A program made the translations under genes and the position numbers. From positions 226,238,537 through 226,302,536 of the forward strand of contig NC_134397.1 of the NCBI RefSeq assembly GCF_050003625.1: a DNA stretch of 64,000 bases, written 5' to 3'. The DNA is from Haematobia irritans. Lineage: Eukaryota > Arthropoda > Insecta > Diptera > Muscidae. The stretch's first letter is position 1. Every line of letters begins with the position of its first letter. Shown piece by piece: positions 22,119-33,049 of this stretch. Under the pieces are notes generated by a model. That model searched no databases. It saw only the letters and a list, made by a program, of their open reading frames with translations, and was not told the origin of the DNA.

Positions 22119-22821
22119 AGCCAGTGTTGCTAGAAGTAGGGGAAATTCTCTATATGTAGGGCTTTTCTAATATTTAGCGTCTTGTAGGGACGTAGGGCCA
22201 CAATGTAGGACATTTTCACTCAACATAATTTGTAATAATTTTTACATTTTGGTGGCTCTAGAGGAGGAAATTAGAAGCCGGCAAGGCTTGATCTTTAATA
22301 ATGTGTGGTAAACTTTATTCCTGTAGGAAATTTTGTCAACATTTTATTTCTATAGAACATTTTGTCAAAATTGTATTTCTATAGAAATTTTTCTCAATAT
22401 ATTATTTCTATAAAAAATTTTCTCAAAATTTTATTTCTGAGGAATTTTTTCTCAAAATTTTATTTCTATAGAATTTATTGTCAAAATTTTATTTCTATAG
22501 AAAAATTTCTCACAAAAATTTGTTTATACAAACTTTTTCCAAAATTTTATTTTTATAGAGATTTAACAAAAAAGGTTACTAATTTGGGTAGAATTCTACC
22601 AACTGTGGCAACCGTGGTGGTAATACAAATTTATATTCTATGTTATATACGTTGCATATTCATGTTTTACGATAATAAAGTAGTAAGAACCATTTTTGTT
22701 TTGTAAAATTTTTTAAATTTAACGAAAAATATAGTAGGGAAAATTGTTTGGGAATGTATGGGAAAGTAGGGAACTTTTTTTGTCCTTGTAGGGTAAACCG
22801 AACATTTTCCCTGGCAACATT
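22119..22821. mobile_element. hAT-like element carrying a 29-bp array
   Basis: The left terminus CAGTGTTGCTAGAAG and the complemented right terminus CAATGTTGCCAGGG are similar inverted ends of hAT type (CARTG start). Subterminal GTAGGG motifs recur on both sides. No 8-bp target duplication is evident, so the boundaries are inferred from the ends only. It contains a reversed 29-bp array and an imperfect GTAGAATTCTAC palindrome. Confidence 0.5.
22320..22620 (-). repeat. 29-bp minisatellite array, reversed, with GGCAACCGTG end
   Basis: Units read AAAATTTTATTTCTATAG on the plus strand, the complement of the other arrays. The right boundary is GGTAGAATTCTACCAACTG followed by TGGCAACCGTGG. This looks like the other terminus of the array-bearing element whose right tail is seen at 12,600-12,690. 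Confidence 0.7.
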
Positions 22822-23138
22822 GACTATGAGCTATAGTCAGATTGACACAAAGCACCCATAGACATGTACCCCTTAATTTTCTTAAATATGTAACTGCGGT
22901 TTACTCCCAGACCTATATGTTACCCCACAAATTCTTATGATTACTAATTCTGTAATGGTGGTTTAGGGTATGATATAGTCGGCCCCTCCCGACTTTCTAC
23001 TTTACTTACTTGTTATGTATATCCGTGACGATAGTATAGTGAAGGGGGTATACCCGTAATACGTGTTCACATCGAAATATCGACATATGTTATATACAGG
23101 CTGGCTGATATACATTGCAACCAATTTAAGCTTGTTAT

Positions 23139-24698
23139 TATACCCTACACCATAGGATGGGGGTATATTAACTTTGTCATTCCGTTTGTAACACATCGAA
23201 ATATTGCTCTAAGACCCCATAAAGTATATATATATTCTGGGTCGTGGTGAAATTCTGAGTCGATCTGAGCATGTTCGTCTGTCCGTCCGTCTGTTGAAAT
23301 CACGCTAACTTCCGAACGAAACAAGCTATCGACTTGAAACTTGGCACAAGTAGTTGTTATTGATGTAGGTCGGATGGTATTGCAAATGGGGCATATCGGT
23401 CCACTTTTACGTATAGCCCCCATATAAACGCACCCCCAAATTTGGCTTGCGGACTCTCTAAGAGAAGCAAATTTCATCCGATCCTGCTGAAATTTGGCAC
23501 ATGGTGTTAGTTATGGTCTCTAACAACTATGCAAAAATTGGTGCATATCGGTCCATAAATATATATAGCCCCCATATAAACCGATCCCCCGATTTGGGTT
23601 TCGGAGCCTCTAAGAGAAGAAAATTTCATCCGATCCGGCTGAAATTTGGTACATGGTGTTAGTATATGGTCTCTAATAACCATGCAAAAATTGGTCCACA
23701 TCGGTGCATAATTATATATAGCCCCCATATAAACCGATCACCAGATTTGACCTCCGGAGCCTCTTGGAAGACCAAAATTCATCTGATTCAGTTGATATTT
23801 GGTACGTGGTGCTAATATATGGCCTCAAACACCCATGCAAAAATTGGTCGAAATCGGTCCAGTGGTGGTGTTAATATATGGCCTCAAACACCCACGCAAA
23901 AATTGGTCGAAATCAGTCCATAATTATATGTAGCCCCCATATAAACCGATCCCCAGATTTGACCTCTGGAGCCCCTTAGAAGAGCCAAATTCATCCGATT
24001 CGGTTGAAATTTGGTACGTGATGTTAATATATGGTATCCAACATATATATCCCTATATAAACCGATCCCCAGATTTGACCTCTGATGCCTTTTTTAGAAG
24101 CAAAATTCATTCGATCTGGTTGAAATTTGGTACGTGGTGGTATTATATGATATTTAACAACCATGCCAAAAGTGGTCCAAATCAGTCCATAATCATATAT
24201 AGCCCCCATATAAACCGATGCCGAGATTTGGTTTTGGAGCCTCTTGGAGGAGCAAATTTCATCCGAGTCAGTTGAAATTTGGTACATTGTGCTAGTATAT
24301 GACCGTTAACAACCATGCCTAAATAGGTCCATATCGGTCTATAGTTATATATAGCCCTCAGATAAATCGATCCCCAATCACACAAAAATTGGTCCATATC
24401 TAGTTCATAATTGTATATAACCCCCATATAAGCGACCCCCATATTACAATTCTGGCTCCCTACGTACCGTGCAAAAGTCCATATCGATTCGTAATTATTT
24501 GTAGACTTACCTACACATGCCTTGTTTGTCAAATATATACCACGTATGGACTAACTCACAATTTAGAAAACGATTTAAGATACCACAACCTAAGTAATTC
24601 GATTGTGGGTGACAGTCTTTCGTAAAAGTTTCTACGCTATCCATGGTGGAGGGTACATAAGATTCGGCCTGGCCGAACTTACGGCCATATATACTTGT
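23139..24698 (+). mobile_element. HINE family B, complete
   Basis: The 5' end is TATACCCTACACCATAGG, and a GTCTGTCCGTCCGTCTGTTG block lies at about 23,277-23,296. Seven or so central repeats of about 150 bp follow, then ATCCATGGTGGAGGGTAC, the TTCGGCCTGGCCGAA hairpin and TATATACTTGTTT. A local duplication of about 60 bp lies at 23,815-23,910 (two copies of TTAATATATGGCCTCAAACA). This copy provides the uninterrupted reference for the insertion at 15,321. Confidence 0.85.
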
Positions 24699-24838
24699 TT
24701 TTTTTTTTCTAAACCGCTCATTTAATTACAGACAAATTTGTTCGGATGACAGTTCATTACAAAAGCATTTTGATCTATTGCATTGAGAAATAAAATTATT
24801 CCTAATTGAATGCACGTGATATTGTGATTGCTTTATAT

Positions 24839-25412
24839 CCCAGCAAAAAATTTCGAAGTTCTTCCAAAGGCACTACTTTAAAAGCACTTCCAGAAGATGC
24901 ACTCCCAATTATGTTCTTTATTTTAACTACCCATGAAGTTCTTTTAACTCAATTTTATATAACTTGGTTTTTTCCTATTTTTAATGGGTAATTTTAACTG
25001 TTTTTGTTTCAAATATGTTAAAAGTGGAGTAAGAATTCATAAAATGATACAAATCATTTAAATTTTGTCGAAAAAATGCTATATCCAATCTGAAAAAAAT
25101 TGTGAATTTTTGAAAATATTTGAGTTCAAACGTTTTCGACAAGCGTTAGAATCCATTAAAAATTATAAAAAATTATAAAAATTATTTATTTGACAAAATA
25201 TCACAGCATTTTTTAATTTACATCCAAAACATTGAATTCGGATCACACCCAAGGAAGTGACGCAAATTCAGTGCAACGGCTGTTGAAATGGAGGACTTCC
25301 GTCCTATGACAAACCCTTGTTAAATTCATCGCTTCTTCGTCAATTTTGCACCACTTCCTGATCCAAAAAGAACATTTTCATTACTTTTTTGGCGACACTT
25401 TTTTTTGCTGGG
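24839..25412. mobile_element. 574-bp TIR element (CCCAGCAAAAAA), AT duplication
   Basis: The left end CCCAGCAAAAAATTTCG and the right end TTTTTTTTGCTGGG are inverted repeats, with AT on both sides (24,837-24,838 and 25,413-25,414). Internal paired motifs such as GGAAGTGACGC and CACTTCCTGATCC extend partial symmetry. No coding capacity is seen. The superfamily is not certain; a short AT/TA duplication fits Tc1/mariner-like non-autonomous elements. Confidence 0.65.
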
Positions 25413-25469
25413 ATTTGGCTTGAAAACTACAAGTGGCTACCTTTCAGCATTTAAAGGTGTATACTGACG

Positions 25470-25965
25470 TCACGTCCAAAATTGGACGAATAAAAACGGT
25501 AACAATACTACAAATAATCCGAAAATTAAAGCTTTGGTGGAAAACAAACTTGCATTTGAACTGAAGATTTTCAAGAACGAATGCAACATATATTGAAAAA
25601 TGAGCTGGGATTGAAGCTATTGAAATTCCCCAAGTGCAAGAGCTCACCAATGCACAAAACGAATGGCTGGAGTTATGAGGAAACAAACTCATCCGATTTA
25701 CTTGCAAAAGAATCCAACCGCCACTGATAATAATGGAGTGGGACATCGTAACAGCGCTCCCCGCTCGTATTTCTCAACCGTGCGGTCTACATAAATGCCG
25801 AATGTTTTGCCGAAAATATTCTGAAGACGATATTGAAGCCCTGGGCAGACAGATCATGGGTATTCCAACATGACTCTTCACCATCGCACTTCATATGTGC
25901 CAACCAAGAATAGATTCCCATATCAGTTTTATCGCACAATGGTTACCATACCCTCCAATACCAAA
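25470..25965 (+). pseudogene. decayed Tc1/mariner-type transposase fragment
   Basis: Broken plus-strand frames resemble the middle of a mariner/Tc1 transposase. Near 25,575-25,665 one frame gives a stretch like LKNELGLKLLKFPKC, resembling the linker that follows the DNA-binding domain. Near 25,785-25,910 another frame gives INAECFAENILK, then PWADRSWVFQHDSSPSH. The last part matches the conserved block around the second catalytic Asp (family pattern W-x-FQQDSAPSH). Stops and frameshifts separate the pieces, and no third catalytic acidic residue was found. It is clearly non-functional. Confidence 0.55.
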
Positions 25966-26149
25966 GAGTCACCACTTTCGTGACACTTAGTGGCACTTCC
26001 ATATATCTTTGTCTGTCATTTGAAGCCTATAATTCATACCAAAGGTAGCCAATTTGAACAAATATAAAAATGATTCTAAAATTTTATGTTATTTCCGATA
26101 TTTTTGTTTTTGCACGATTAAACTGCAAATGAAAACTGAAAAAAATATA

Positions 26150-26240
26150 CCGCCGATACGGCCGCCAGGGCGAATCTTATGTACCCTCCACCATAGGTAG
26201 TTCGTACAAAGTTCTACTAAAGGTTGTTAAACACAATTGA
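26150..26240 (-). mobile_element. HINE family B, 3' end fragment
   Basis: The complement of the family B terminus: GGCCGCCAGGGCGAATC, then TTATGTACCCTCCACCAT and an ACTTTGTACG-like segment. Only the end is present. Confidence 0.55.
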
Positions 26241-26280
26241 AGTACTTGGATTGTGTGAACAGTTGCAGATGGCAAGGTGA

Positions 26281-26719
26281 CGTTTTTTTTTTTTAATATA
26301 TTTTTTATTTACTTCAATTTGTTACAATTCATAAATTCTATGTTGCCCCAGCGCCCTAATTGCTTTATAGGAGCTAACCTTATCAGTACCTATAGACGTG
26401 TTATGAATATTTACTTTTTATATAACAAATTCATTTACGATTAAAAATTGTTTTACATTGAAAATTCAAAATAATTTAGTTTAATTTACATGAAAACTAT
26501 TTACATCAAAAGCATTTCCATATCACGTAATAAAAATGAATTTATTTCTCTTTTAAATGTAGAAATTCTTGATATATACTTCAAATTATCGGGAATTCGG
26601 TTAAATGCTACACATCCACAATGCTCGATTCTCTGTTTAGCCACTTCTAGACGACATCGTTTTACTTTTACTTTTAAATTTAATTTTTTTTTTTTTAATT
26701 TTTTAAACCGTCTTTTCAT
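26281..26719 (-). pseudogene. LINE 3' fragment: reverse transcriptase C-terminal tail with poly(A)
   Basis: A minus-strand frame of 72 codons (26,719 to 26,501) ends with AFNRIPDNLKYISRI followed by STFKREINSFLL. That pattern resembles the extreme C-terminus of non-LTR retrotransposon reverse transcriptases (general form FN-x-LP-x-x-L/I-x-x-I ... FK-x-x-L-x-x-LL). About 210 bp of non-coding sequence follows, then a run of A (T-run on the plus strand at 26,286-26,296). This looks like a severely 5'-truncated LINE copy. The clade is not identifiable, and no target duplication was found. It rests on a short motif only. Confidence 0.4.
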
Positions 26720-27360
26720 ATGGAGTCTATGTTACATTAAGAAGGCACAATGAATTCCTATATAAATCTCTTCTATTGACAGAAAAAATATCCCCAAAAA
26801 TTTTCAAAATAATATATTAATTGAATTTAATAAAATAAAATAATAAAAATTGCATTGGTTAAACAAATTTGTTAATTGGTTTATATTGGGGCTATATATA
26901 CAATTTTTGAATTTTACAATTTTTGGACCGTATAAAAAATTCTACAGAAATAAACTTTCAACAAAATTTTCTAAAGAAATGGAAATTTTAAAAAATTACC
27001 CATAGAAATAAAATTTTGACAAAAATTTCTATAGAAATAAAATTTTGAAAAAAAAAATTCTACAGAAATAAACTTATGACAAAATTTTCTAAAGAAATGG
27101 ACATTTAAAAAAAATGCCCATAGAAATAAAATTTGACAAAATTTTCTATAGAAATAAAATACAATTTAAACAAAATTTCCTAAGGAAATAAAATTTTGAC
27201 AAAATTTTCTATAGTAATCAAAATTGTGACAAAAATTTCTATAGAGATCAAAATTGTAACAAAATTTTCTATAAAATAAAATTCGGACAAAATTTTCTAT
27301 AGGAATAAAATTTTTACCAAATTGTTTATAGAAATAAAATTCGTACAAAATTTTCTATAG

Positions 27361-27690
27361 GTTAGGTTAGGTGGCAGCCCGATGTATCAGGCTGACTTAG
27401 ACTATTCAGTCTATTGTGATACCACATTGGTGAACTTCTCTCTTATCACTGAGTGCTGCCCGATACCATATTAAGCTCATAGCTTTTTTATAGCCGAGTC
27501 CGAACGGCGTTCCACATTGCCTTGAAACCACTTAGAGAAGCTTTGAAACCATCAGAAATATCACCAGCATTACTGAGGTGGGATAATCCACCGCTGAAAA
27601 ACTTTTTGGTGTTCGGTCGAAGCAGGAATCGAACCCACGATCTTGGGTATGCAAGGCGGGCATGCTAACCATTGCACCACGGTGGCTCCC
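27361..27690 (-). mobile_element. tRNA-derived SINE, full length
   Basis: Minus-strand SINE with an intact A-box-like GTGGTGCAATGG, B box GGTTCGATTCC, full body and GGTTAGGTTAGG (complemented) tail. AAATTTTCTATAG lies on both sides (27,348-27,360 and 27,691-27,703) and is compatible with a 13-bp target duplication. Because the host is a tandem array, that match could partly be chance. This is among the best preserved copies and a good reference for the family. Confidence 0.9.
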
Positions 27691-28419
27691 AAATTTTCTA
27701 TAGAAATAAAATTTCGAAAAAATTGTCCATGGAAATAAAATTTATACAAAATTTTCTATAGAAACAAAAATTGTACAAAATTTTCTATAAAAATAAAATT
27801 TTTATAAAATTTTCTATAGAAATTAAATTTTGACAAATTTTTCTACAAAAAAAAAATAAATAACAAAATTTTCTATAGAAATCAAAATTTTGACAAAGTT
27901 TTCTCTACAACAAAAAAAAAAGATTGACAAAATTTTCTATAGACATAAAATTTTGACAAAATGTTCTATTGTAGTGAAATTTTGTAAAACTTTTCGATAT
28001 AAATAAAACTTTGACAAAATTTTCTATAGAAATAAAATTTGTAAACAAATTTCTATAGAAATAAAATGTTGAAAATTTTTTCAGTAGACATAAAATTTTG
28101 ATAAAATTGTTACTAGAAATAAAATTTTGACAAATTTTAATACAAATATAAAATTTTGACAAAATTTTCCATAGAAATACAATTTTGGCAAAATTTTCTA
28201 TAGAAATAAAATTTGTACAATAGTCTATAGAAATAAAATTTGTACAAAATTTTCTATAGAAATAAAATTTCGACAAATTTCTGTAGAAATATAGATATAA
28301 AATTTTGACAATATGTTATATTGTAGTAAAATTTTCAAAATCTTTTCTGTAGAAATAAAATTTCGACAAAATTTTCTATAGAAATAAAAGTTTGACAAAT
28401 TTTTTCATAGAAATAAAAT

Positions 28420-29175
28420 TTGTACAAAATTTTCTATATAAATATGACAGCAATCAATTTTATAGATCGCATCTTAAGGATAAGTGATGCAGAATTCCAC
28501 AAAGAGAATGAAATAAAGATAAGACAAATATTGACCACAAACGATTTTCCAAATAGAATAATAAGCAGACTAATAAATAGCGTTAAAAATAAAACACTTG
28601 ACGAAAACATTAAAACTAAGACTATTGAAGAGCCGGACCATAATAAGGATAAGTCATACAAACCCATGACTTACGTTGAAGGATTCTCAGAGCGTTTTTT
28701 CAAATCGGACGTATATAACAAGGACAAGATTCAAATTGCTTCACGCACATCGAGAACAGTAAAGGAATTATTCAGCAACATAAAGTCAAAAATAAAGAAT
28801 GAGGACAGGAGTAACATAGTGTACAAAATTAAATGTAATGGAGACAAGTCCAACATATGCCCAATGACATATGTTGGCACTACAATGACCAAACTTAAGA
28901 CAAGACTTTCGTCCCATAAATCAGACCTTAAAGCTGTAGACAAATCAGTAGAGCAAAAAACAGCATTTGCAGCTCACTGTGCAACAACAGGACACAAGCC
29001 CAACTTCACAGACGTCGAGATACTTGCTCAAGAAAATAATCATAGGCGTAGATACACTCTTGAGATGCTTAATATAATAGATCTCTCTCCTGACAAGAGA
29101 ATGAATTTCAAAAAAGACACGGAAGAATGCGCGAGAATGTATCGACACATCATAAACAATCATCGACACAAATGA
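28420..29175 (+). CDS. 5'-truncated Penelope-like element: RT tail and GIY-YIG endonuclease
   Basis: Open frame of 251 codons ending TGA at 29,173-29,175. The first six or so codons come from the minisatellite, so the given start is not a real one. Residues about 14-50 (RILRISDAEFHKEN, ILTTNDFPNRIISRL) resemble the thumb region after the reverse transcriptase of Penelope-like elements. Residues about 130-230 resemble the GIY-YIG endonuclease of that group. It has a modified GIY-like strand (IVYKIKC), a YVGTT motif in place of YIG-T, then L-x-x-R-x-x-x-H (LKTRLSSHKSD), AFAAHCATTGH and a late Glu (YTLEMLNI). The reverse transcriptase core is absent, so it cannot move alone. The frame is open over the whole preserved part, suggesting recent arrival. 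Confidence 0.75.
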   Translation: MYKIFYINMTAINFIDRILRISDAEFHKENEIKIRQILTTNDFPNRIISRLINSVKNKTLDENIKTKTIEEPDHNKDKSYKPMTYVEGFSERFFKSDVYNKDKIQIASRTSRTVKELFSNIKSKIKNEDRSNIVYKIKCNGDKSNICPMTYVGTTMTKLKTRLSSHKSDLKAVDKSVEQKTAFAAHCATTGHKPNFTDVEILAQENNHRRRYTLEMLNIIDLSPDKRMNFKKDTEECARMYRHIINNHRHK

Positions 29176-29420
29176 AGCTTAGTGTACGGTGACTTGCAGA
29201 ACGAACAGCATCACAAGAACTCACGTTAGTTATTTTCAATATATTATATCTAAAATAATATTGTGAATTGTGAACATTAAAAGTAATTTATTTTTTGTAA
29301 TTTATGTAGATACAAAATCCCAGAAGATGGTTAGTGGCACTAACCGAAATATTGGAAATAAATATTAAAACAAATCAATAATCGATTGTTTCTATGACCT
29401 CAAGCCGAACAAAATTAATA
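29176..29420 (+). mobile_element. Penelope-like element 3' region
   Basis: Sequence between the endonuclease stop codon and the resumed minisatellite. It is AT-rich, with ATATTATATCTAAAATAATA and a compact stem (GGTTAGT, GGC, ACTAACC) followed by GAAA. This belongs to the retroelement's 3' untranslated or terminal part. The right junction at about 29,420 is set by the return of the 29-bp units. Confidence 0.55.
29321..29368 (+). ncRNA. hammerhead-like motif, probably degenerate
   Basis: CAGAAGA (29,321-29,327) is followed by a perfect 7-bp stem (GGTTAGT/ACTAACC, 3-nt loop), then GAAA (29,346-29,349) and an AATATT ... AATATT pair. That is the order of a hammerhead ribozyme core (CUGANGA, stem II, GAAA, stem III). 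Position 2 of the core is A instead of U, and I could not pair a stem I. Penelope-like elements are known to carry hammerheads in their terminal repeats, so the location is right. The copy is likely inactive. Confidence 0.35.
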
Positions 29421-29646
29421 ATCGAAATAAAATTTGTACAAAATTTTCTATAGAAATAAAATTTCGACAAAATTGTCCATGGAAATAAAATTTATAGAAA
29501 ATTTTCTACAGAAATCAAAATTTAGGCAACATTTTCTATAAAAATAAATTTTTTATAAAATTTTCTATAGAAATAACATTTTATATAGAAATAAAAGTTT
29601 GGCAACATTTTCTATAGAAATAAAATTTTAACAACATTTTATAATA

Positions 29647-30957
29647 AAACCAGTAAGGAAAGTCTAAAGTCGGGCGGGGCCGACTATATTATACCCTGCA
29701 CCACTTTGTAGATCTAAATTTTCGATACCATATCCCATCCGGCAAATGTGTTGGGGGCTATATATAAAGGTTTGTCCCAAATACATAAATTTAAATATCA
29801 CTCGATCTGGAAGAATTTGATAGAATTCTACAAAATCTATAGACTCAAAATTTAAGTCGGCTAATGCACTAGGGTGGAACACAATGTTAGTAAAAAAAAT
29901 ATGGGAAACGTTTAAGTCTGAAGCAATTTTAGGGAAACTTCAAAAAAGTTTATTTATGATTTATCGCTCGATATATATGTATTAGAAGTTTAGGAAAATT
30001 AGAGTCATTTTTACAACCTTTCGATTAAGCAGTGGCGATTTTACAAGGAAAATGTTGGTATTTTGACCATTTTTGTCGAAATCAGAAAAACATATATATG
30101 GGAGCTATATCTAAATCTGAACCGATTTCAACCAAATTTGGCACACATAGCTACAATGCTAATTCTACTCTCTGTGCAAAATTTCAACTAAATCGGAGTT
30201 AAAAATTGGCCTCTGTGGTCATATGAGTGTAAATCGGGCGAAAGCTATATATGGGAGATATACCAAATTTGGCACGCATAGTAACAATGCTAATTCTACT
30301 CCCTGTGCAAAATTTCAACTAAATCGGAGTTAAAAATTGGCCTCTGTGCTCATATGAGTGTAAATCGGGCGAAAGGTATATATGGGAGATATATCTAAAT
30401 CTGAACCGATTTCAACCAAATTTGGCACGTATGGCTACAATGCTAATTCTACTCTCTGTGCAAAATTTCAACTAAATCGGAGTTAAACATTGGCCTATGT
30501 GGTCATATGAGTGTAAATCGGGCGAAAGCTATATATGGGAGCTATATCTAAATCTGAACCGATTTTGCTGATATTATGCAAGTTTTTCGAGACTCATAAA
30601 ATATTCGGATGTACGGAATTTGAGGAAGATCGGTTGATATACACGCCAATTATGACCAGATCGGTGAAAAATATATATGGCAGCTATATCTAAATCTGAA
30701 CCAAAATCAATAGGGATCGTCTTTGAGCCGAAACAGGACCCTATACCAAATTTTAGGACAATCGGACTAAAACTGCGAGCTGTACTTTGCACACAAAAAT
30801 ACATCAACAGACAGACGGACATCGCTAAATCGACTCAGAATTTAATTCTAAGCCGATCCGTATACTAAAAGGTTGGTCTATGATTACTCCTTCTTGGCGT
30901 TACATACAAATGCACAAACTTATTATACCCTGTACCACAGTAGTGGTGAAGGGTATA
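29647..30957 (-). mobile_element. HINE family A/C chimera, reversed, complete ends
   Basis: The plus strand shows the complemented 3' end first (CAGTAAGGAAAGTCTAAAG, GTCGGGCGGGGCCGAC, TATTATACCCTGCACCAC), then GCACTAGGGTGGAACAC. Central repeats follow at about 30,100-30,560 (GAACCGATTTCAACCAAAT, GTGTAAATCGGGCGAAAG). The 5' end (complement of TATACCCTTCACCACTACTG) and GTCCGTCTGTCTGTTGATG are closer to family C than to A, so the copy looks chimeric. It sits inside a 29-bp array. Confidence 0.8.
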
Positions 30958-31120
30958 ATTAGGATTTTGAGGAAAATTTATTTAGAAATAAAATTTTGTG
31001 AAACTATTCTTTAGAAATAAAATTTTGAGAAATTTTTCTTAAGTAATAAAATTTTGAGAAAATTTTCTGTAGAAAAGAAAAAAATTTCTATAAAAACGAA
31101 ATTTTGACAAATTTTCCTAT

Positions 31121-32687
31121 AAAGGCAACATCTTTAAAAATTGAAGTTCTCGTTTTAAGCTATACGATTAAAATCCATTGTTGGTAACTTTCCTCATTTT
31201 TGTAGAAGTTGCAGTTTTCCCGCAGAGTGGCGCAAGGTATAAAAAGGCCTTCTGATTTCCACGCTATATTATACCATCTTACTGATGTGATGCCTACAAA
31301 TACACAAGCAATCTCCTAAATTAAAATACATGTGCAATTACACACAGCAAGGAAACATTTTTGTAGCGAACATATTCAAAGAGCCTGCTATTACATAATC
31401 CTATTGATTAATATGCATTTGTATTAATCGAATATGTATGACCTAATGTTTATTAGATTCTTACAAAACGAGCAAAAATCATTCATATAAATAATCTTCT
31501 AAAATTAGTAATCCCCAAAACGTAACTTGGAGGAAAGCGATACGATGGTGAGTGAGTGTGGGTTTAAAAATGAGGACAATCGATGTGAATCCTGGCGTAT
31601 TATGGAGCCAAATATGCATTGGTTATTTTATGACAGATAAAATTAAACCATCGCCGATTGCTAACCTTCATTTTGTTTGCCCTTCGAAAAAAAAAATGCA
31701 CTGAAAAATGATTTTTTTAAAAAGTACTTTCACGTTACCCATATTCACTTGCCTGCGCATTGCAATCAATTTAAGTGCTTCCAATTTGTTATACCACAAG
31801 ATTTTATGCGCTCTGCATATAATCCTCCATGGATAATAATGAAAGCATTACTCCATTTTCTACATGAAACGCATACTCTCTGGAGTTGTGTGATTATTGC
31901 AAAAATAAAATACCAAGAAAATATCCTCCAAAGAAATAGAAGCATTTTGGAAAATTACAAATTTTCTCAAATATTTTGCACAGAATACACGTTTCCATGG
32001 CAATTTTCTAAAATGAGCGCTGATATTTGTTCACATTTCGAAGGACGTGATTTTTCATAAAAAAATCTTTGTTTCATTTATCACAAGAATTCGTTTTGTT
32101 TTCAATTTGGTCTCAGCAAATCGTGAGCCATGTATGGAATGAAGGTGTGAGTCTCTCTGTGTGTCTGTGTTCTTAGCAAGGATGTTGGGGTTTTTTGGGT
32201 TTCCTGTCCTACTTCATGAGATTCCCCTTCCGACACTATACTGAGCACATAGACCATTAAAAACCACTTCTTATTGGTTTTTGGTGTTATCCTTAGACAT
32301 TGTTGTAAACCACTAACACACATACATTCATACATGGTAGTAACATTACATATGAGAACATATTAAGGAACTTTTACGTTTTTATTTTATGTGCTGAATG
32401 AGAACTTTCAATCCTCACAATGTCATTACTTAGCCTTATGTTAACTATCATAGGACAAGGAAAATGTGTTTTTGCAATTTTGTTTGTTAACTTTATCAAA
32501 TTTTGATCAAGAGCTAATGATTCTTAATTTTTCTGCAAACAGGACTAGGTGGCGTATGATTCATGGCTTCTCCAAAATTTAAAATTTAAATCACCGATTG
32601 CTCGATTTTTTAATAAATCAAAGAAATTTGTTAAAAATGAAACAATTACCATTTTTCCATCAAACTAAAATACCAAATTGATACCGG
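31121..32687. other. no gene recognised; unassigned 127-codon frame
   Basis: About 1.57 kb with no repeat I can name. A plus-strand frame at 31,677-32,060 is the longest open frame outside the retroelement. Its translation has no signal peptide, repeat or motif I recognise, and its low-complexity AT-driven composition suggests chance. A TATAAAAAGG at about 31,239 follows GCGCAAGG and is probably the decayed 5' end of a HINE rather than a promoter. Confidence 0.4.
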
Positions 32688-33049
32688 TAGGTTAGGTTTG
32701 GTTAGTGGCAGTCAGATATTTAATACTTTGTTTAGCTTAATGTCAAGGCCAGGGCTGTGGAGTGGAGCCAATTTTGCTCGACTCCGACTCCAGCATTTTT
32801 CATCAGATCGACTCCGACTCCGGAGTCGACTCCGGGTAATATAACTAAATCTCATTTTAATACCACTAATTTGTAGTTCTATTGTGGGGGTACCGTAAGT
32901 GGATCGATATAAAGTATCGTATTTATTTATGTGTGCAAAAAAGGTCTTAATTTCACATTAGATGCCAATTGAACTCTATATTTCAAATTTAGGGCAATGT
33001 TTAATAAATAAAATAATGATATAAATACCCATCATAATATGAGAGGTTA

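Larger units (their letters stand above)
20789..23013 (+). mobile_element. HINE family C, interrupted by a hAT-like element
   Basis: Starts TATACCCTAAACCACATAG with the inverse GTGGTTTGGGTATAATAAG. It carries GAGTCGATCTAGCGC and the block GTCCGTCCGTCCGTCTGTCC at about 20,930-20,950. Central tandem repeats have a period of 153 bp (GAAATCGG at 21,361, 21,514 and 21,667) and differ slightly from one another. The 3' end is GTTTAGGGTATGATATAG, GTCGGCCCCTCCCGAC and CTTACTTGTT. A separate element occupies 22,119-22,821. Confidence 0.8.
26930..31120 (+). repeat. 29-bp minisatellite array, interrupted three times
   Basis: Units of TTCTATAGAAATAAAATTTT plus ACAAAA run from about 26,930 to 31,120. Interruptions are a SINE (27,361-27,690), a Penelope-like fragment (about 28,437-29,420) and a reversed HINE-A (29,647-30,957). 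Array sequence flanks every insertion, so this was one array of roughly 1.6 kb before they arrived. The TTCTATAG unit is conserved, while the CGACAAAA and GTACAAAA variants cluster, suggesting local amplification. Confidence 0.8.

Noticed and set aside
22119..22821. Treating this hAT-like element as fully delimited.
   Set aside because: Ends look right but no 8-bp duplication was found, so it was kept only at reduced confidence.
23815..23910. A duplication of about 60 bp inside HINE-B as a separate mobile element.
   Set aside because: It is a simple local tandem duplication of the central repeat with no ends of its own.
27361..27375. Telomere-like TTAGG repeats as evidence of a chromosome end.
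   Set aside because: Only two to three units are present, and they are always the tail of a SINE or LINE copy.
31225..31250. TATAAAAAGG as a core promoter.
   Set aside because: It sits in a decayed HINE 5' end (GGCGCAAGGTATA) with no downstream gene; a similar TATAAAAAGG is also a normal internal part of the SINE.
31677..32060. 127-codon plus-strand frame as a novel protein.
   Set aside because: No motif, signal, repeat or neighbouring gene structure supports it; length is compatible with chance in AT-rich DNA.
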